From CAZNPW01 sp964575185 (GTDB lineage Bacteria > Pseudomonadota > Alphaproteobacteria > Rhodobacterales > Rhodobacteraceae), in assembly GCA_964575185.1 (NCBI GenBank), contig CAZNPW010000001.1, positions 1 to 64,000 of the forward strand: 64,000 bases of DNA, in the 5' to 3' direction. The notes below the pieces were generated by a model, which was not told the origin of the DNA, searched no databases, and saw only the letters and a program-made list of their open reading frames with translations. Below, one piece after another: positions 12,139 to 22,770 of the stretch. Every line of letters starts with the position of its first letter. The stretch's first letter is position 1. A program made the translations under genes and the position numbers.

Positions 12139-12260
12139 TCCGATGCTCCATGCGGGGGCGGAGGCCGCGATGCGCTCACGCCCGTGTGAAGCGTGAACGT
12201 GCGACGGGTGCCGGTGTTCCCGCGGTTGAGAAGCGGCCGGGGTTCGACTATCTTGCGGCG

Positions 12261-12521
12261 ATGCAGATGAGCATCACCGATGCGCAAGCCCACCTCGCCG
12301 ACCTCGTCGCCCGCGCCGAGGCGGGAGAGGAGGTCGTGCTGACGCGGGATGGGGTAGCGGTGGCGCGGGTGTCTGCAGTGCTGCGGCGCAAGCTGGACCC
12401 CGAGGAGTTTGATCGCCTGATTTTGCAGATCCAGGAAGCTGCAGCAAAGGTGATGTTGCCTGGTCCGTCCGCGGCTCGCAGCCAGGATTTCCTGTATGAC
12501 GAGAACGGCTTGCCAATTTGA
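12261..12521 (+). CDS. Type II antitoxin, Phd/YefM family (VapB partner)
   Basis: An 86-residue protein with the Phd/YefM N-terminal fold: MSITDAQAHLADLVARAEAG followed by EEVVLTRDGVAVARV. The C-terminal part is the toxin-binding tail. It is followed by a PIN-domain gene that overlaps it by three bases (TTGA), the classic antitoxin-toxin order. The family normally represses its own promoter with the toxin as corepressor. Confidence 0.87.
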   Translation: MQMSITDAQAHLADLVARAEAGEEVVLTRDGVAVARVSAVLRRKLDPEEFDRLILQIQEAAAKVMLPGPSAARSQDFLYDENGLPI

Positions 12522-12913
12522 TCGTCCTCGACACGTCAGCCGTCTTCGCCGTCGTTAACCGCGAGGCCGAATCGGAAGCTGTCCAGCGATGCCTCAAGGT
12601 CAGTGATGGCGTCCTGATGTCCGCCGGAACGCTGGTGGAATGCATGATCGCCGCGCATGCGCGCCGGATCGCCCCCTTTGTCCGCGACGTGCTCGACGCG
12701 GCAGTTGTCTCGATCATTTCCGTCGACGAGGCATTCGCGCTGGAAGCGGTTCTCGCGCACCGGACGTGGGGTCGGGGCAATCACCGGGCCTCGCTCAACT
12801 TCGGCGACTGCTTCGCCTATGCCCTGGCGAAACAGCGCGACCTCCCCCTCCTCTACGTCGGCCAGGATTTCGCGCGGACCGACGTGCGGTCCGCGCTGGC
12901 GCCTCAGCCCTGA
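12518..12913 (+). CDS. vapC: VapC-type PIN-domain ribonuclease toxin
   Basis: A 131-residue PIN-domain protein. The acidic residues expected at the metal site are present: LDTSAVFAV at the N-terminus, a glutamate in TLVECMIAA, and NFGDCFAYALAK followed by LLYVGQDFARTDV. VapC toxins cleave specific RNAs such as initiator tRNA or rRNA. The start is TTG, overlapping the antitoxin stop. Its 3' end overlaps the convergent icd gene by ten bases. Confidence 0.88.
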   Translation: MIVLDTSAVFAVVNREAESEAVQRCLKVSDGVLMSAGTLVECMIAAHARRIAPFVRDVLDAAVVSIISVDEAFALEAVLAHRTWGRGNHRASLNFGDCFAYALAKQRDLPLLYVGQDFARTDVRSALAPQP

Positions 12914-14118
12914 AGGGCGCGGTTCAGGTAGTCGTCGACCTTCTCCAGATAGCCGATCGTCGTCAGCCACTTCTGGTTGGGGCCTACCAGCAGCGCGAGG
13001 TCCTTGGTCATGAACCCGTCCTCGACCGTCTCGACCGTGACCTTCTCCAGCGTCGTGGCGAACCGCATGAGCGCGTCGTTTCCGTCCAGCGTGGCGCGGT
13101 GCTTCAGCCCGCCCGTCCAGGCGTAGATCGACGCGATGGAGTTGGTGCTCGTCGCCTTGCCCTTCTGGTGCTCGCGGTAATGCCGCGTGACGGTGCCGTG
13201 CGCGGCCTCGGCCTCCACCACCTTGCCGTCGGGCGTCATCAGCACGCTCGTCATCAGGCCGAGCGACCCGAAGCCCTGCGCCACGATATCGGACTGCACG
13301 TCGCCGTCATAGTTCTTGCAGGCCCAGACGTAGCCGCCCGACCATTTCAGCGCCGAGGCCACCATGTCGTCGATCAGCCGGTGCTCGTAGGTGATCTTCT
13401 TGGCCGCGAACCCTTCCGCGAACTCGGCGTCGAAGACGGCTTGGAAGATGTCCTTGAACCGCCCGTCATAGGCCTTCAGGATCGTGTTCTTGGTCGACAG
13501 GTAGACCGGCACGCCGCGCTGCAGGCCGTAGTTGAAGGACGCGCGCGCGAAATCGGTGATCGAGGCATCCAGGTTGTACATCCCCATCGCCACGCCCGCC
13601 GCCGGGGCGCTGAACACGTCGCGCTCGATCACCGTGCCGTCCTCGCCCACGAATTTGATCGTCAGCTTCCCCTTGCCCGGAAAGCGGAAGTCCGTCGCGC
13701 GATACTGGTCGCCGAAGGCGTGGCGGCCGACGATGATGGGTTGCGTCCAGTGCGGCACGAGGCGCGGCACGTTGCGGCAGATGATCGGCTCGCGGAAGAT
13801 CACGCCGCCCAGGATGTTGCGGATCGTGCCGTTCGGCGACTTCCACATCTCCTTCAGCCCGAACTCCTGCACGCGCGCCTCGTCCGGCGTGATCGTGGCG
13901 CACTTCACCCCCACCCCGTGCTCCCTGATCGCGTGGGCCGCGTCGACCGTCACCTGGTCGTTCGTCCGGTCGCGCTCCTCGATCCCCAGGTCGTAGTAGT
14001 GCAGGTCGATGTCGAGGTAGGGCAGGATCAGCTTCTGCTTGATGAAGTCCCAGATGATCCGGGTCATCTCGTCGCCGTCGAGCTCGACGACGGGGTTGGC
14101 GACTTTGATCTTGGTCAT
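12904..14118 (-). CDS. icd: Isocitrate dehydrogenase (NADP+)
   Basis: A 404-residue enzyme oxidising isocitrate to 2-oxoglutarate in the TCA cycle. Seen directly: MTKIKVANPVVELDGDEMTR, substrate residues in KSPNGTIRNILGG and FREPIICRNVPR, the metal-binding aspartates in YDGDVQSD and the preceding ALKWSGGYVWACKN, and AHGTVTRHYREHQKG with NADP contacts. This is the dimeric NADP type also found in eukaryotes. ATG at 14118 was preferred over an extension with poor coding character. Its 3' end overlaps vapC, which points the other way. Confidence 0.97.
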   Translation of the reverse strand: MTKIKVANPVVELDGDEMTRIIWDFIKQKLILPYLDIDLHYYDLGIEERDRTNDQVTVDAAHAIREHGVGVKCATITPDEARVQEFGLKEMWKSPNGTIRNILGGVIFREPIICRNVPRLVPHWTQPIIVGRHAFGDQYRATDFRFPGKGKLTIKFVGEDGTVIERDVFSAPAAGVAMGMYNLDASITDFARASFNYGLQRGVPVYLSTKNTILKAYDGRFKDIFQAVFDAEFAEGFAAKKITYEHRLIDDMVASALKWSGGYVWACKNYDGDVQSDIVAQGFGSLGLMTSVLMTPDGKVVEAEAAHGTVTRHYREHQKGKATSTNSIASIYAWTGGLKHRATLDGNDALMRFATTLEKVTVETVEDGFMTKDLALLVGPNQKWLTTIGYLEKVDDYLNRALQG

Positions 14119-14249
14119 GAGCGGTCCTTCGGCGCTGGCGGTTGGCCGGGTGCTAGCGGAAAAGGCGGCAGGGGGAAAGCGGGGCGGGGTGCGCGGTTCC
14201 CCGCGATGCCCCGCCGGTCCTGACCGGGCCGGATCCCGGCGATGCGGCC

Positions 14250-14489
14250 TCACCCGGGCGAGGACGCACCGGGCCGTGCCAGCGCCACCAGCCGCGCCAG
14301 CTCCGCCTGGCCCCGCCGCGCCGCCATCCGCACGCGCATCGAGGTCAGGAAGGCCTCCTCCAGCGTCGGCGAATAGGCCCCGATGTTCCTGGCGAGCTTC
14401 TCGTGCAGCCGGTCGTCGCCGGTCGCGTCCATCGCGGCCAGCGTGTCGATCGCCAGCTGGTCGGCCATCTCCTCGAGCAGCGTCGCCAT
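14250..14489 (-). CDS. Small conserved hypothetical protein
   Basis: A 79-residue, mostly helical, acidic-then-basic protein (begins MATLLEEMADQLAIDTLAAM). No motif is recognisable. Its ATG overlaps the stop codon of the upstream alpha/beta hydrolase, so the two are an operon and probably translationally coupled. Role unknown. Confidence 0.65.
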   Translation of the reverse strand: MATLLEEMADQLAIDTLAAMDATGDDRLHEKLARNIGAYSPTLEEAFLTSMRVRMAARRGQAELARLVALARPGASSPG

Positions 14490-15148
14490 CAGCGGCTGCT
14501 TTCGCCGAGCCGGCGCTTCACGTAAGCGGTGACCTCGCCGATCATCGGCTTCATGTGCGCCTCCTCGTCCTTGAAGAAATGGTCGGCCCCCTCGATCACC
14601 TTGTGGGTGATGGTGATGCCCTTCTGGTCGTGCAGCTTGTTCACCAGGGACTGGGTGTCCTTCATCGGCGCGACCTTGTCGGCGCTGCCGTTGATGATCA
14701 GGCCCGAGGACGGGCAGGGGGCGAGGAAGGAGAAATCGTACAGGTTCGCCTGCGGGGCGACCGAGATGAACCCCGTGATCTCGGGCCGCCGCATCAGGAG
14801 CTGCATCCCGATCCAGGCCCCGAAGGAAAACCCCGCGACCCAGCAGTGCTTGGCGTTCTGGTTCATCGCCTGCAGGTAGTCGAGCGCCGAGGCCGCGTCG
14901 GACAGCTCGCCAATCCCCTCGTCGTATTCCCCCTGGCTGCGGCCGACGCCGCGGAAGTTGAACCGCAGGACGGTGAAGCCCAGGTTGTAGAAGGCGTAGT
15001 GCAGGTTGTAGACGACCTTGTTGTTCATCGTGCCGCCATAGGCGGGGTGGGGGTGCAGCACGATGGCGATCGGCGCGTCGCGGTCCTTCTGCGGATGGTA
15101 GCGGCCTTCCAGCCGGCCGTCGGGGCCGGCAAAGATCACTTCGGGCAT
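14489..15148 (-). CDS. Alpha/beta hydrolase
   Basis: A 219-residue hydrolase of the small dienelactone-hydrolase-like type. Seen directly: the oxyanion region HPHPAYGGTMNNKVV, LRFNFRGVGRSQG, the nucleophile elbow GFSFGAWIG (serine), the acid region NGSADKVAP, and the histidine in GADHFF. Substrate unknown. It is transcribed away from iscR; the shared 144-base intergenic stretch carries the Irr box 53 bases upstream of this start, so this gene may also respond to iron. Confidence 0.88.
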   Translation of the reverse strand: MPEVIFAGPDGRLEGRYHPQKDRDAPIAIVLHPHPAYGGTMNNKVVYNLHYAFYNLGFTVLRFNFRGVGRSQGEYDEGIGELSDAASALDYLQAMNQNAKHCWVAGFSFGAWIGMQLLMRRPEITGFISVAPQANLYDFSFLAPCPSSGLIINGSADKVAPMKDTQSLVNKLHDQKGITITHKVIEGADHFFKDEEAHMKPMIGEVTAYVKRRLGESSR

Positions 15149-15200
15149 CTCGATCCTGTCGCGTGTGAGGTGCCGCCGGTTGACCGGGGCGCGGGGCTGT

Positions 15201-15217
15201 TCTAGAACCATTCTAAA
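15201..15217. promoter_or_regulatory. Irr box (iron control element) upstream of iscR
   Basis: TCTAGAACCATTCTAAA on the plus strand; on the minus strand it reads TTTAGAA-TGG-TTCTAGA, matching 13 of 14 fixed positions of the alphaproteobacterial Irr/ICE consensus TTTAGAA-N3-TTCTAAA as I know it. It lies about 76 bases before iscR and overlaps TAGAAC (15202-15207), which stands 17 bases from TTGACC (15179-15184) and could be the -10 hexamer. Irr control of suf genes is known in Rhodobacterales; the promoter placement is my inference. Confidence 0.75.
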
Positions 15218-15292
15218 CGGGCGCACCGTCGCCCGAAGGGTGGGCCTGAGTTAAGCGGGCCGCCGCCCATCGTCAATGCTCTGGGGGTCAAG

Positions 15293-15829
15293 GTGAAGCT
15301 GTCGACCAAGGGCCGCTACGCGATGGTGGCGCTCGCCGATCTGGCGCTGGCCGAGGCGACGGGCGGGGCCGATCTCGTCTCGCTCGCCGCGATCTCGCGC
15401 CGCCAGGGGATCAGCCTGCCGTATCTCGAACAGCTTTTCGTCAAGCTCCGCCGCGCCGGGCTGGTCGAGGCGGTGCGCGGCCCCGGCGGCGGCTACAAGC
15501 TTTCCCGCAGCCCCGACGCGATCCGCGTCAGCGAGGTGATGGAGGCGGTGGAGGAAACCGTCGACGCGCTGCACACCGGGGCAGGGGCCTCCGGCGCGGT
15601 CTCGGGCAGCCGGGCGCAGAGCCTGACGAACCGCCTGTGGCTCGGGCTGTCGGCGAACGTCTACGTCTTCCTGCACCAGACGCGGCTGTCGGACGTGGTG
15701 CAGAACAAGATGACCCCGTGCCCCGCCGTTCCGCAGCTCTTCAGCGTGGTGGACGAGGATGGCGACGCGCGCCAGCCGGGCGACGTCGTGCCGATGGCCG
15801 ACCGCCCCGCGGCGGGACCGGTGCCATGA
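15293..15829 (+). CDS. iscR: Rrf2-family iron-sulfur regulator IscR, single-cysteine type
   Basis: A 178-residue Rrf2 regulator heading the suf operon. The winged helix is complete (MKLSTKGRYAMVALADLAL, RQGISLPYLEQLFVKLRRAG, VRGPGGGYKLSR). The usual three-cysteine cluster site after residue 90 is replaced by ETVDALHTGAGASGAVSGS, with no cysteine; the only cysteine is residue 143 (TPCPAVPQ). IscR of Rhodobacter sphaeroides is known to lack the triad and still bind an Fe-S cluster, so this is probably the same variant. The start is GTG. Its stop overlaps the next gene's ATG. Confidence 0.93.
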   Translation: MKLSTKGRYAMVALADLALAEATGGADLVSLAAISRRQGISLPYLEQLFVKLRRAGLVEAVRGPGGGYKLSRSPDAIRVSEVMEAVEETVDALHTGAGASGAVSGSRAQSLTNRLWLGLSANVYVFLHQTRLSDVVQNKMTPCPAVPQLFSVVDEDGDARQPGDVVPMADRPAAGPVP

Positions 15830-16876
15830 GGCCGCGCCTCTACCTCGACTGGAACGCGACCGCGCCCCTGCGGCCCGAGGCGCGCGCGGCGATGCTGGCG
15901 GCGATGGACGTGGCGGGAAACCCGTCCTCGGTCCACGCCGAGGGGCGGGCGGCGCGGGCGCTGGTCGAACGCGCGCGGGCGCAGGTCGCCGCCGCGCTCG
16001 AGGCCGACGGTGCNNNNNNNNNNATGTGGTCTTCACCTCCGGCGCGACCGAGGCGGCGGCGCTGGCCTGCGCGGGCCGCGGGCTGGTCTGCGCCGGGGTG
16101 GAACACGAGGCGGTCAGCGCCTGGTGCGACGCGGCGCTGCCGGTGGACGGACAGGGCAGGGTGACTGTCGCCGATCCGGGGCGGACGGCGCTGCAACTCG
16201 CCAACAGCGAAACCGGGGTGGTGCAGGACCTGCCCCCGGGCCTCGCCGTCAGCGACCTGACGCAGGGGTTCGGAAAGTTGCCCCTGGCCTTCGCCTGGCT
16301 CGGCTGCGACATGGGGCTCGTGTCGGCGCACAAGCTCGGCGGGCCGAAGGGGGTGGGGGCGCTGGTCCTCCGCCGCGGCCTCGATGTGACCGCGCAGCTG
16401 CGCGGCGGCGGGCAGGAGATGGGGCGGCGCGCGGGGACCGAGAACATCGTCGGCATCGCGGGCTTCGGCGCCGCGGCCGCGGCGGCGGCGCGCGACCTCG
16501 CGGCGGGGGTCTGGGACGAGGTCGCGGAACTTAGAAATATTCTAGAACACGCGTTGTCATCCGCAGAATACAGCACTATTTCGGTCGGGAATGGCGCGGT
16601 GCGGCTGCCCAACACGCTGTGCCTGGTGGCACCCGGCTGGCGGGGGGAGACGCAGGTGATGGCGATGGACCTCGCGGGCTTCGCCGTCAGCGCGGGGTCG
16701 GCCTGTGCGTCGGGCAAGGTGCGCGCCAGCCGCGTGCTGCGCGCGATGGGCATGACCGAGGCCGAGGCGGGGTGCGCGATCCGCATCTCGCTGGGGCCGG
16801 GGGTGACGAAGGATCAGGTGCTGCGCTTCGCCGAGGCCTGGGGCGCGCAGTGCCGCAAGGCAAGGAGCCGGGCCGC

Positions 16877-16880
<4 letters not shown>
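15826..16880 (+). CDS. Cysteine desulfurase, NifS/IscS group I (broken by assembly gap)
   Basis: A PLP enzyme that takes sulfur from cysteine for Fe-S assembly. Seen: RLYLDWNATAPLRPEAR, NPSSVHAEGRAAR, then after the gap VVFTSGATEAAAL, NSETGVVQDL, the PLP lysine in SAHKLGGPKG, RAGTENI, and the catalytic cysteine loop SACASGKVRASRVLRAMG. The ten Ns at 16014-16023 are not in frame: the parts before and after are in different frames, so the true gap length must be 2 modulo 3. It overlaps iscR and sufB by a few bases. A stretch with unusual AT-rich codons at about 16527-16592 carries an Irr-like box. Confidence 0.9.
16014..16023. other. Assembly gap (10 N)
   Basis: Ten Ns inside the nifS-like gene at about codon 63. 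The length is a placeholder, because reading across it shifts the frame by one. The missing piece lies between the helix after SSVHAEGRAAR and the VVFTSG strand, where a few to a few dozen codons are expected in the family. Confidence 0.99.
16530..16582 (+). promoter_or_regulatory. Candidate internal Irr box and promoter inside the nifS-like gene
   Basis: CTTAGAA-ATA-TTCTAGA at 16530-16546 matches 12 of 14 fixed positions of the Irr consensus. Seven bases later come TTGTCA (16554-16559), a 17-base spacer, and TATTTC (16577-16582). The whole stretch uses codons that are rare in this genome (CTT, AGA, AAT, ATT, CTA, TTG, TCA). If real, it would drive sufB and later genes about 290 bases downstream in an iron-dependent way. 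The motifs are seen; the function is inferred. Confidence 0.45.
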
Positions 16881-18406
<1,526 letters not shown>

Positions 18407-18407
18407 G

Positions 18408-19013
18408 ATGCAGGCGACCGCCGCCCCGACCGCGCCCGTCCGCCCGGTTCTGACCCTGCCGCCCGCCCCGGCCGCCGCGCTGCGGCGTCACTATGCGGCG
18501 GCGAGCGTGATCCTCGAATACGGCTCGGGCGGCTCCACCGTCGAGGCCGCCGATCTGGGCAAGCCCGTGTTCTCGGTCGAAAGCGACGCCGCGTGGTGCG
18601 GCAAGATGCAGGCCTGGTTCGCCGCCAATCCGGGCCGCGCCCGCACCGTCCTGCACCATGCCGACATCGGCCCGACGGGGGAATGGGGCATGCCCACCGA
18701 TCAGGACCAGTACCGGAAGTTTCCCGGCTATGCCCAGTCGGTCTGGGACCGCGACGACTTTGCGGCCCCCGATGTCGTGCTGGTCGACGGCCGCTTCCGC
18801 GTCGCCTGCTTCGCGACGACCTTCCTGCGCACGACGCGGCCGGTGAAGGTCCTGTTCGACGACTATGCCGACCGGCCCGGTTATCACATCGTGGAGCGGC
18901 TTGCCCCCGTCACGGCATGGGCGGGCCGGATGGCGATCTTCGATCTGGTCCCCTCCGCCGTCCCCCGGCGCGAGATGGCCTGGATCGCCGCCAGCGTCCT
19001 CGACCCGGCATGA
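18408..19013 (+). CDS. Hypothetical protein with methyltransferase-like start, in suf operon
   Basis: A 201-residue soluble protein. ASVILEYGSGGSTVEAADLG resembles the glycine-rich SAM-binding loop of Rossmann methyltransferases, followed by VFSVESDAAWCGKMQAWF and later PDVVLVDGRFRVACF. The fold is likely class I methyltransferase-like, but catalytic competence is unclear. It begins two bases after sufB. I recall unrelated small genes between sufB and sufC in Rhodobacterales. Link to Fe-S assembly unproven. Confidence 0.7.
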   Translation: MQATAAPTAPVRPVLTLPPAPAAALRRHYAAASVILEYGSGGSTVEAADLGKPVFSVESDAAWCGKMQAWFAANPGRARTVLHHADIGPTGEWGMPTDQDQYRKFPGYAQSVWDRDDFAAPDVVLVDGRFRVACFATTFLRTTRPVKVLFDDYADRPGYHIVERLAPVTAWAGRMAIFDLVPSAVPRREMAWIAASVLDPA

Positions 19014-19103
19014 CGGGACCGCAAATGGTGCGAAAACCGACACAATGCTGCCCGACTGGCGTGACATCCCGCGTCGAAGGCGACGCCGGGGTTGGCCGTG
19101 ACG

Positions 19104-19622
19104 ATGCATCATGCCGAGTTCTCCGCGCGGATCGCGCGGATCGAGAAGGGGACGGGCACATCCAAATCGACCCTCTTCGTCGGCATGGACGAGGTCTACC
19201 GCATCGACTACCGCGCCCGCGCGCGCCGCAAGAACAGCCGGCTGGCCGATGCCTGGTATCCGGTCTCGGTCGCGCTGACCTTCGCGGTGGGGGCGGCGTC
19301 CGATCTCGTGGTGCGCTGGCTCGACTGGATGACGCGCGGCCTGCCCGCGCCGGACGCCGACCCGGGCTACGCGATGATCACGGGCTTCTTCACGGCGCTG
19401 ATCGTCAGCCTGGTGCTGGGGGCGCTGCTCGGCATCCGGGTCGGCGAGCATCTGGCGCTGCGGTCGGCCGGGATCATCGCGGGGATGGTCGGCTGGCACA
19501 ATGCCGTGCACCTGTGGCCCGAGGCCTTCGGCCAGGCCTTCTCGCCGCTCTGGGTCGGCGCCGTGATCCGCACGACCGAACCGCAGTCCATCCTGTGGCT
19601 GGGCACAAGCATCGGCTTCTGA
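19104..19622 (+). CDS. Small membrane protein of unknown function, in suf operon
   Basis: About 172 residues from ATG 19104; TTG 19092 and GTG 19098 in the same frame are alternatives, and none has a convincing ribosome site. The N-terminal 40 residues are polar, then come two clear membrane segments (VSVALTFAVGAASDLVV and FFTALIVSLVLGALLGI) and a tryptophan-rich C-terminal part with AFSPLWVGAVI. No family is recognisable to me. It lies between sufB and sufC on the same strand. Confidence 0.65.
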   Translation: MHHAEFSARIARIEKGTGTSKSTLFVGMDEVYRIDYRARARRKNSRLADAWYPVSVALTFAVGAASDLVVRWLDWMTRGLPAPDADPGYAMITGFFTALIVSLVLGALLGIRVGEHLALRSAGIIAGMVGWHNAVHLWPEAFGQAFSPLWVGAVIRTTEPQSILWLGTSIGF

Positions 19623-19683
19623 TCCCCGCCGCCTCGGTCCCCCGCCCGGCCTCCGGCCGGGCCGTCGTCGTTGGAGCCTTGCC

Positions 19684-20435
<752 letters not shown>

Positions 20436-20439
<4 letters not shown>

Positions 20440-21719
20440 CGCCGCGTGCCGAGCTCAGGGCAGGGCTGCTGGCCGCGCGGCTGGCGCGGCTGGAGCTGCC
20501 GCAGGCCGGCTGGTCGGGTCCGGCGCGGGCCGCGGCGCTGGCGCGGCTGCAGGCGGCGGGCCTGCCGGGGCGGCGCGACGAATACTGGCGCTTCACCCCG
20601 CCCGACGCGCTCAACGCGCCCGACGTGCCCCCCGCCGCCGCCTTCGACGACAGCGACGAGACGCCGCTGTTCGACGGCATCGACCGGCTGCGGATCGTCT
20701 TCGTCGATGGCGTCTTCGACGCGTCGCAGTCCGATGCGCTCGCGGGCACGGGGCTCGAGATCGCGCGCCTGGCCGCGACGCCCGACCTGCACTGGGCGCG
20801 GGGCCTGTACGGCGTGCTGGAGGGGCAGGGCCAGTCCCCCGTGCCGCGCCCCTTCGCCGCGCTGAACACGGCCTTCGCCACCGACGGCATTCTGATCCGC
20901 GCGACCGCCGGGGCCGCCCGGCCCGTCCACCTGATCCATCGTCATGCGTCAGAGACATCCGACGCGATCCTGCACCATTGCGTGAAGGTCGAAGCCGGGG
21001 CGAGCGTGACGCTTCTCGAAAGCGGCCCGGCCGCCGCGCGCCTCAATACCGTGCTCGAGGTCGACCTGGCCGAGGGCGCGCAGTTCCACCACGTCCGCGC
21101 GCAAGGGCGCGACCACGCCCGCCGCGCCGTCACGCACGTCTTCGCGCATCTGGACCGGGAGGCGCGGTTCAGGTCCTTCACCCTGACCGCCAACGGCCGC
21201 CTGACGCGCAACGAGGCGGTCATCACGCTCGCGGGCGACGGGGCCAGCGCGCATGTCGCGGGCGCGGCGCTCGGCGACGGCGATTTCCTGCACGACGACA
21301 CCGTCTTCGTCACCCACGACGCGGTCGGCTGCGAAAGCCGGCAGGTGTTCAAGAAGGTCCTGAAGCACGGCGCCGTGGGCGTGTTCCAGGGCAAGATCCT
21401 GGTGCAGCCCGGCGCGCAGAAGACCGACGGCTACCAGATCAGCCAGTCGCTCCTCCTCGATGACGACAGCCAGTTCCTCGCCAAGCCCGAGCTCGAGATC
21501 TACGCCGACGACGTGAAGTGCAGCCACGGCTCGACCTCGGGCGCGATCGACGACACCGCGCTCTACTACCTGCGCTCGCGCGGGGTGCCGCTGCGGCAGG
21601 CGCAGGCGCTGCTCGTGGAGGCCTTCCTCGCCGAGGCGATCGCCGAGATCGCCGACGAGGCCATCGCCGACGACATCCGCCTGCGGCTGTCCGGCTGGCT
21701 GGCGCGCCACGACCGCTGA
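20436..21719 (+). CDS. sufD: Fe-S cluster assembly protein SufD
   Basis: A 427-residue SufD, the partner of SufB in the scaffold. The N-terminal helical part has GRRDEYWRFTPPDAL; the beta-helical core and C-terminus include CVKVEAGASVTLLESG, VFKKVLKHGAVGVFQGKI, AQKTDGYQISQSLLLDDDSQ and DVKCSHGSTSGAIDDTALYY with the conserved histidine and cysteine. It overlaps sufC and the next gene by a few bases. Confidence 0.97.
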
Positions 21720-22201
21720 TGCGTTCGGTCACCGGCGATATCGTGGCGACCTGGCGCAGGCCCCGCGCCGTCATCCGCGCTCGGGTGGCCGACCTGCGCG
21801 AGGACCGCGCGCTCGCCAGCCTGATGGGGGCCTGCGCGCTGATCCTGGTGGGCCAGTTGCCGTTCCTGCAGCGGCAGGCGGTGCTCGACCCGAGTGTGCC
21901 CTTCGACGCGCGGGTCGGCGGCGCGCTGATGGGGCTGATCTTCTTCCTTCCGCTGGTCGCCTACCTGCTCGCGGGGCTCCTGCACCTGGGCCTGCGGGCG
22001 CTGGGCGGCCGGGGCAGGGGCTTCGACACGCGCATGGCGGTCTTCTGGGGCATGCTCGCGGCCTCGCCCCTGTTCCTGCTGAACGGGTTGCTTCGCGGCA
22101 TGCTTGGCGATACGCCCGCCGTCATGGCGGCCGGGGGCCTGATGCTCGCGGGCGTCGTGACCCTGGTGGCCGTGATGCTGCACGAGGTGCATTTCCGATG
22201 A
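21719..22201 (+). CDS. Yip1-like membrane protein (first of pair)
   Basis: A 160-residue protein with about four membrane helices (LMGLIFFLPLVAYLLAGLL, VFWGMLAASPLFLLNGLL, AAGGLMLAGVVTLVAVML and one earlier). Its ATG overlaps the sufD stop. Yip1-family proteins occur in suf operons of Rhodobacterales; function there is unknown. It overlaps a second, related gene by four bases. Confidence 0.75.
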   Translation: MRSVTGDIVATWRRPRAVIRARVADLREDRALASLMGACALILVGQLPFLQRQAVLDPSVPFDARVGGALMGLIFFLPLVAYLLAGLLHLGLRALGGRGRGFDTRMAVFWGMLAASPLFLLNGLLRGMLGDTPAVMAAGGLMLAGVVTLVAVMLHEVHFR

Positions 22202-22770
22202 TCCGCGACCTGATGGCCCGCACCCTGCGCGACCCCAAGGCCGGAATGCGCGCCGTCCTGGACCTCGGGCTCGACGACCGGACGCGCTGGCTCGCGCTGG
22301 TGCTGATCGCCGTGGTCACGACGATCCTGTCCTCGCTGATCCTGCAACTCTCCGGCACCGCGATGCCCGAGGCGGGGATCTACCCGACCTCGCCCTTCGC
22401 CACCGCCGTGGCGCAGGTGGTGATCCTCGGCGTCGGGGCGATGCTGATCCACTGGCTCGGCCGGGCCGCGGGCGGACGGGGACGGCTGGGCGACGCGGTG
22501 CTCGTCGTCGTCTGGCTGCAGGTCTTCCTGATCGCGCTGCAGCTTCTGCAGATCGTGGCCGCGCTGGTGCTGCCCTTCCTGGCCCCGGTCGTCTTTCTCG
22601 CGGCCATCGCGGCCTTCTTCTGGCTGCTGACGCAGTTCGTGGCCGAAGCGCACGGGTTCAGAAGCCTGCTGCTGGTCTTCCTGGCCATTCTCGCGGCGCT
22701 CATCCTGCTGTCGATCCTGCTCGCGCCCGTGCTGATGCCCATGCTGGGGATGGAGGTGCCGCGTGCTTGA
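22198..22770 (+). CDS. Yip1-like membrane protein (second of pair)
   Basis: A 190-residue polytopic membrane protein with about five helices. MIRDLMARTLRDPKAGMRAVL followed by LDDRTRWLALVLIAVVT matches the N-terminal pattern of Yip1-domain proteins. It overlaps the previous membrane gene and the sufS start by eight bases, so it is translated as part of the suf operon. Role unknown; a membrane tie for Fe-S assembly is only a guess. Confidence 0.78.
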   Translation: MIRDLMARTLRDPKAGMRAVLDLGLDDRTRWLALVLIAVVTTILSSLILQLSGTAMPEAGIYPTSPFATAVAQVVILGVGAMLIHWLGRAAGGRGRLGDAVLVVVWLQVFLIALQLLQIVAALVLPFLAPVVFLAAIAAFFWLLTQFVAEAHGFRSLLLVFLAILAALILLSILLAPVLMPMLGMEVPRA

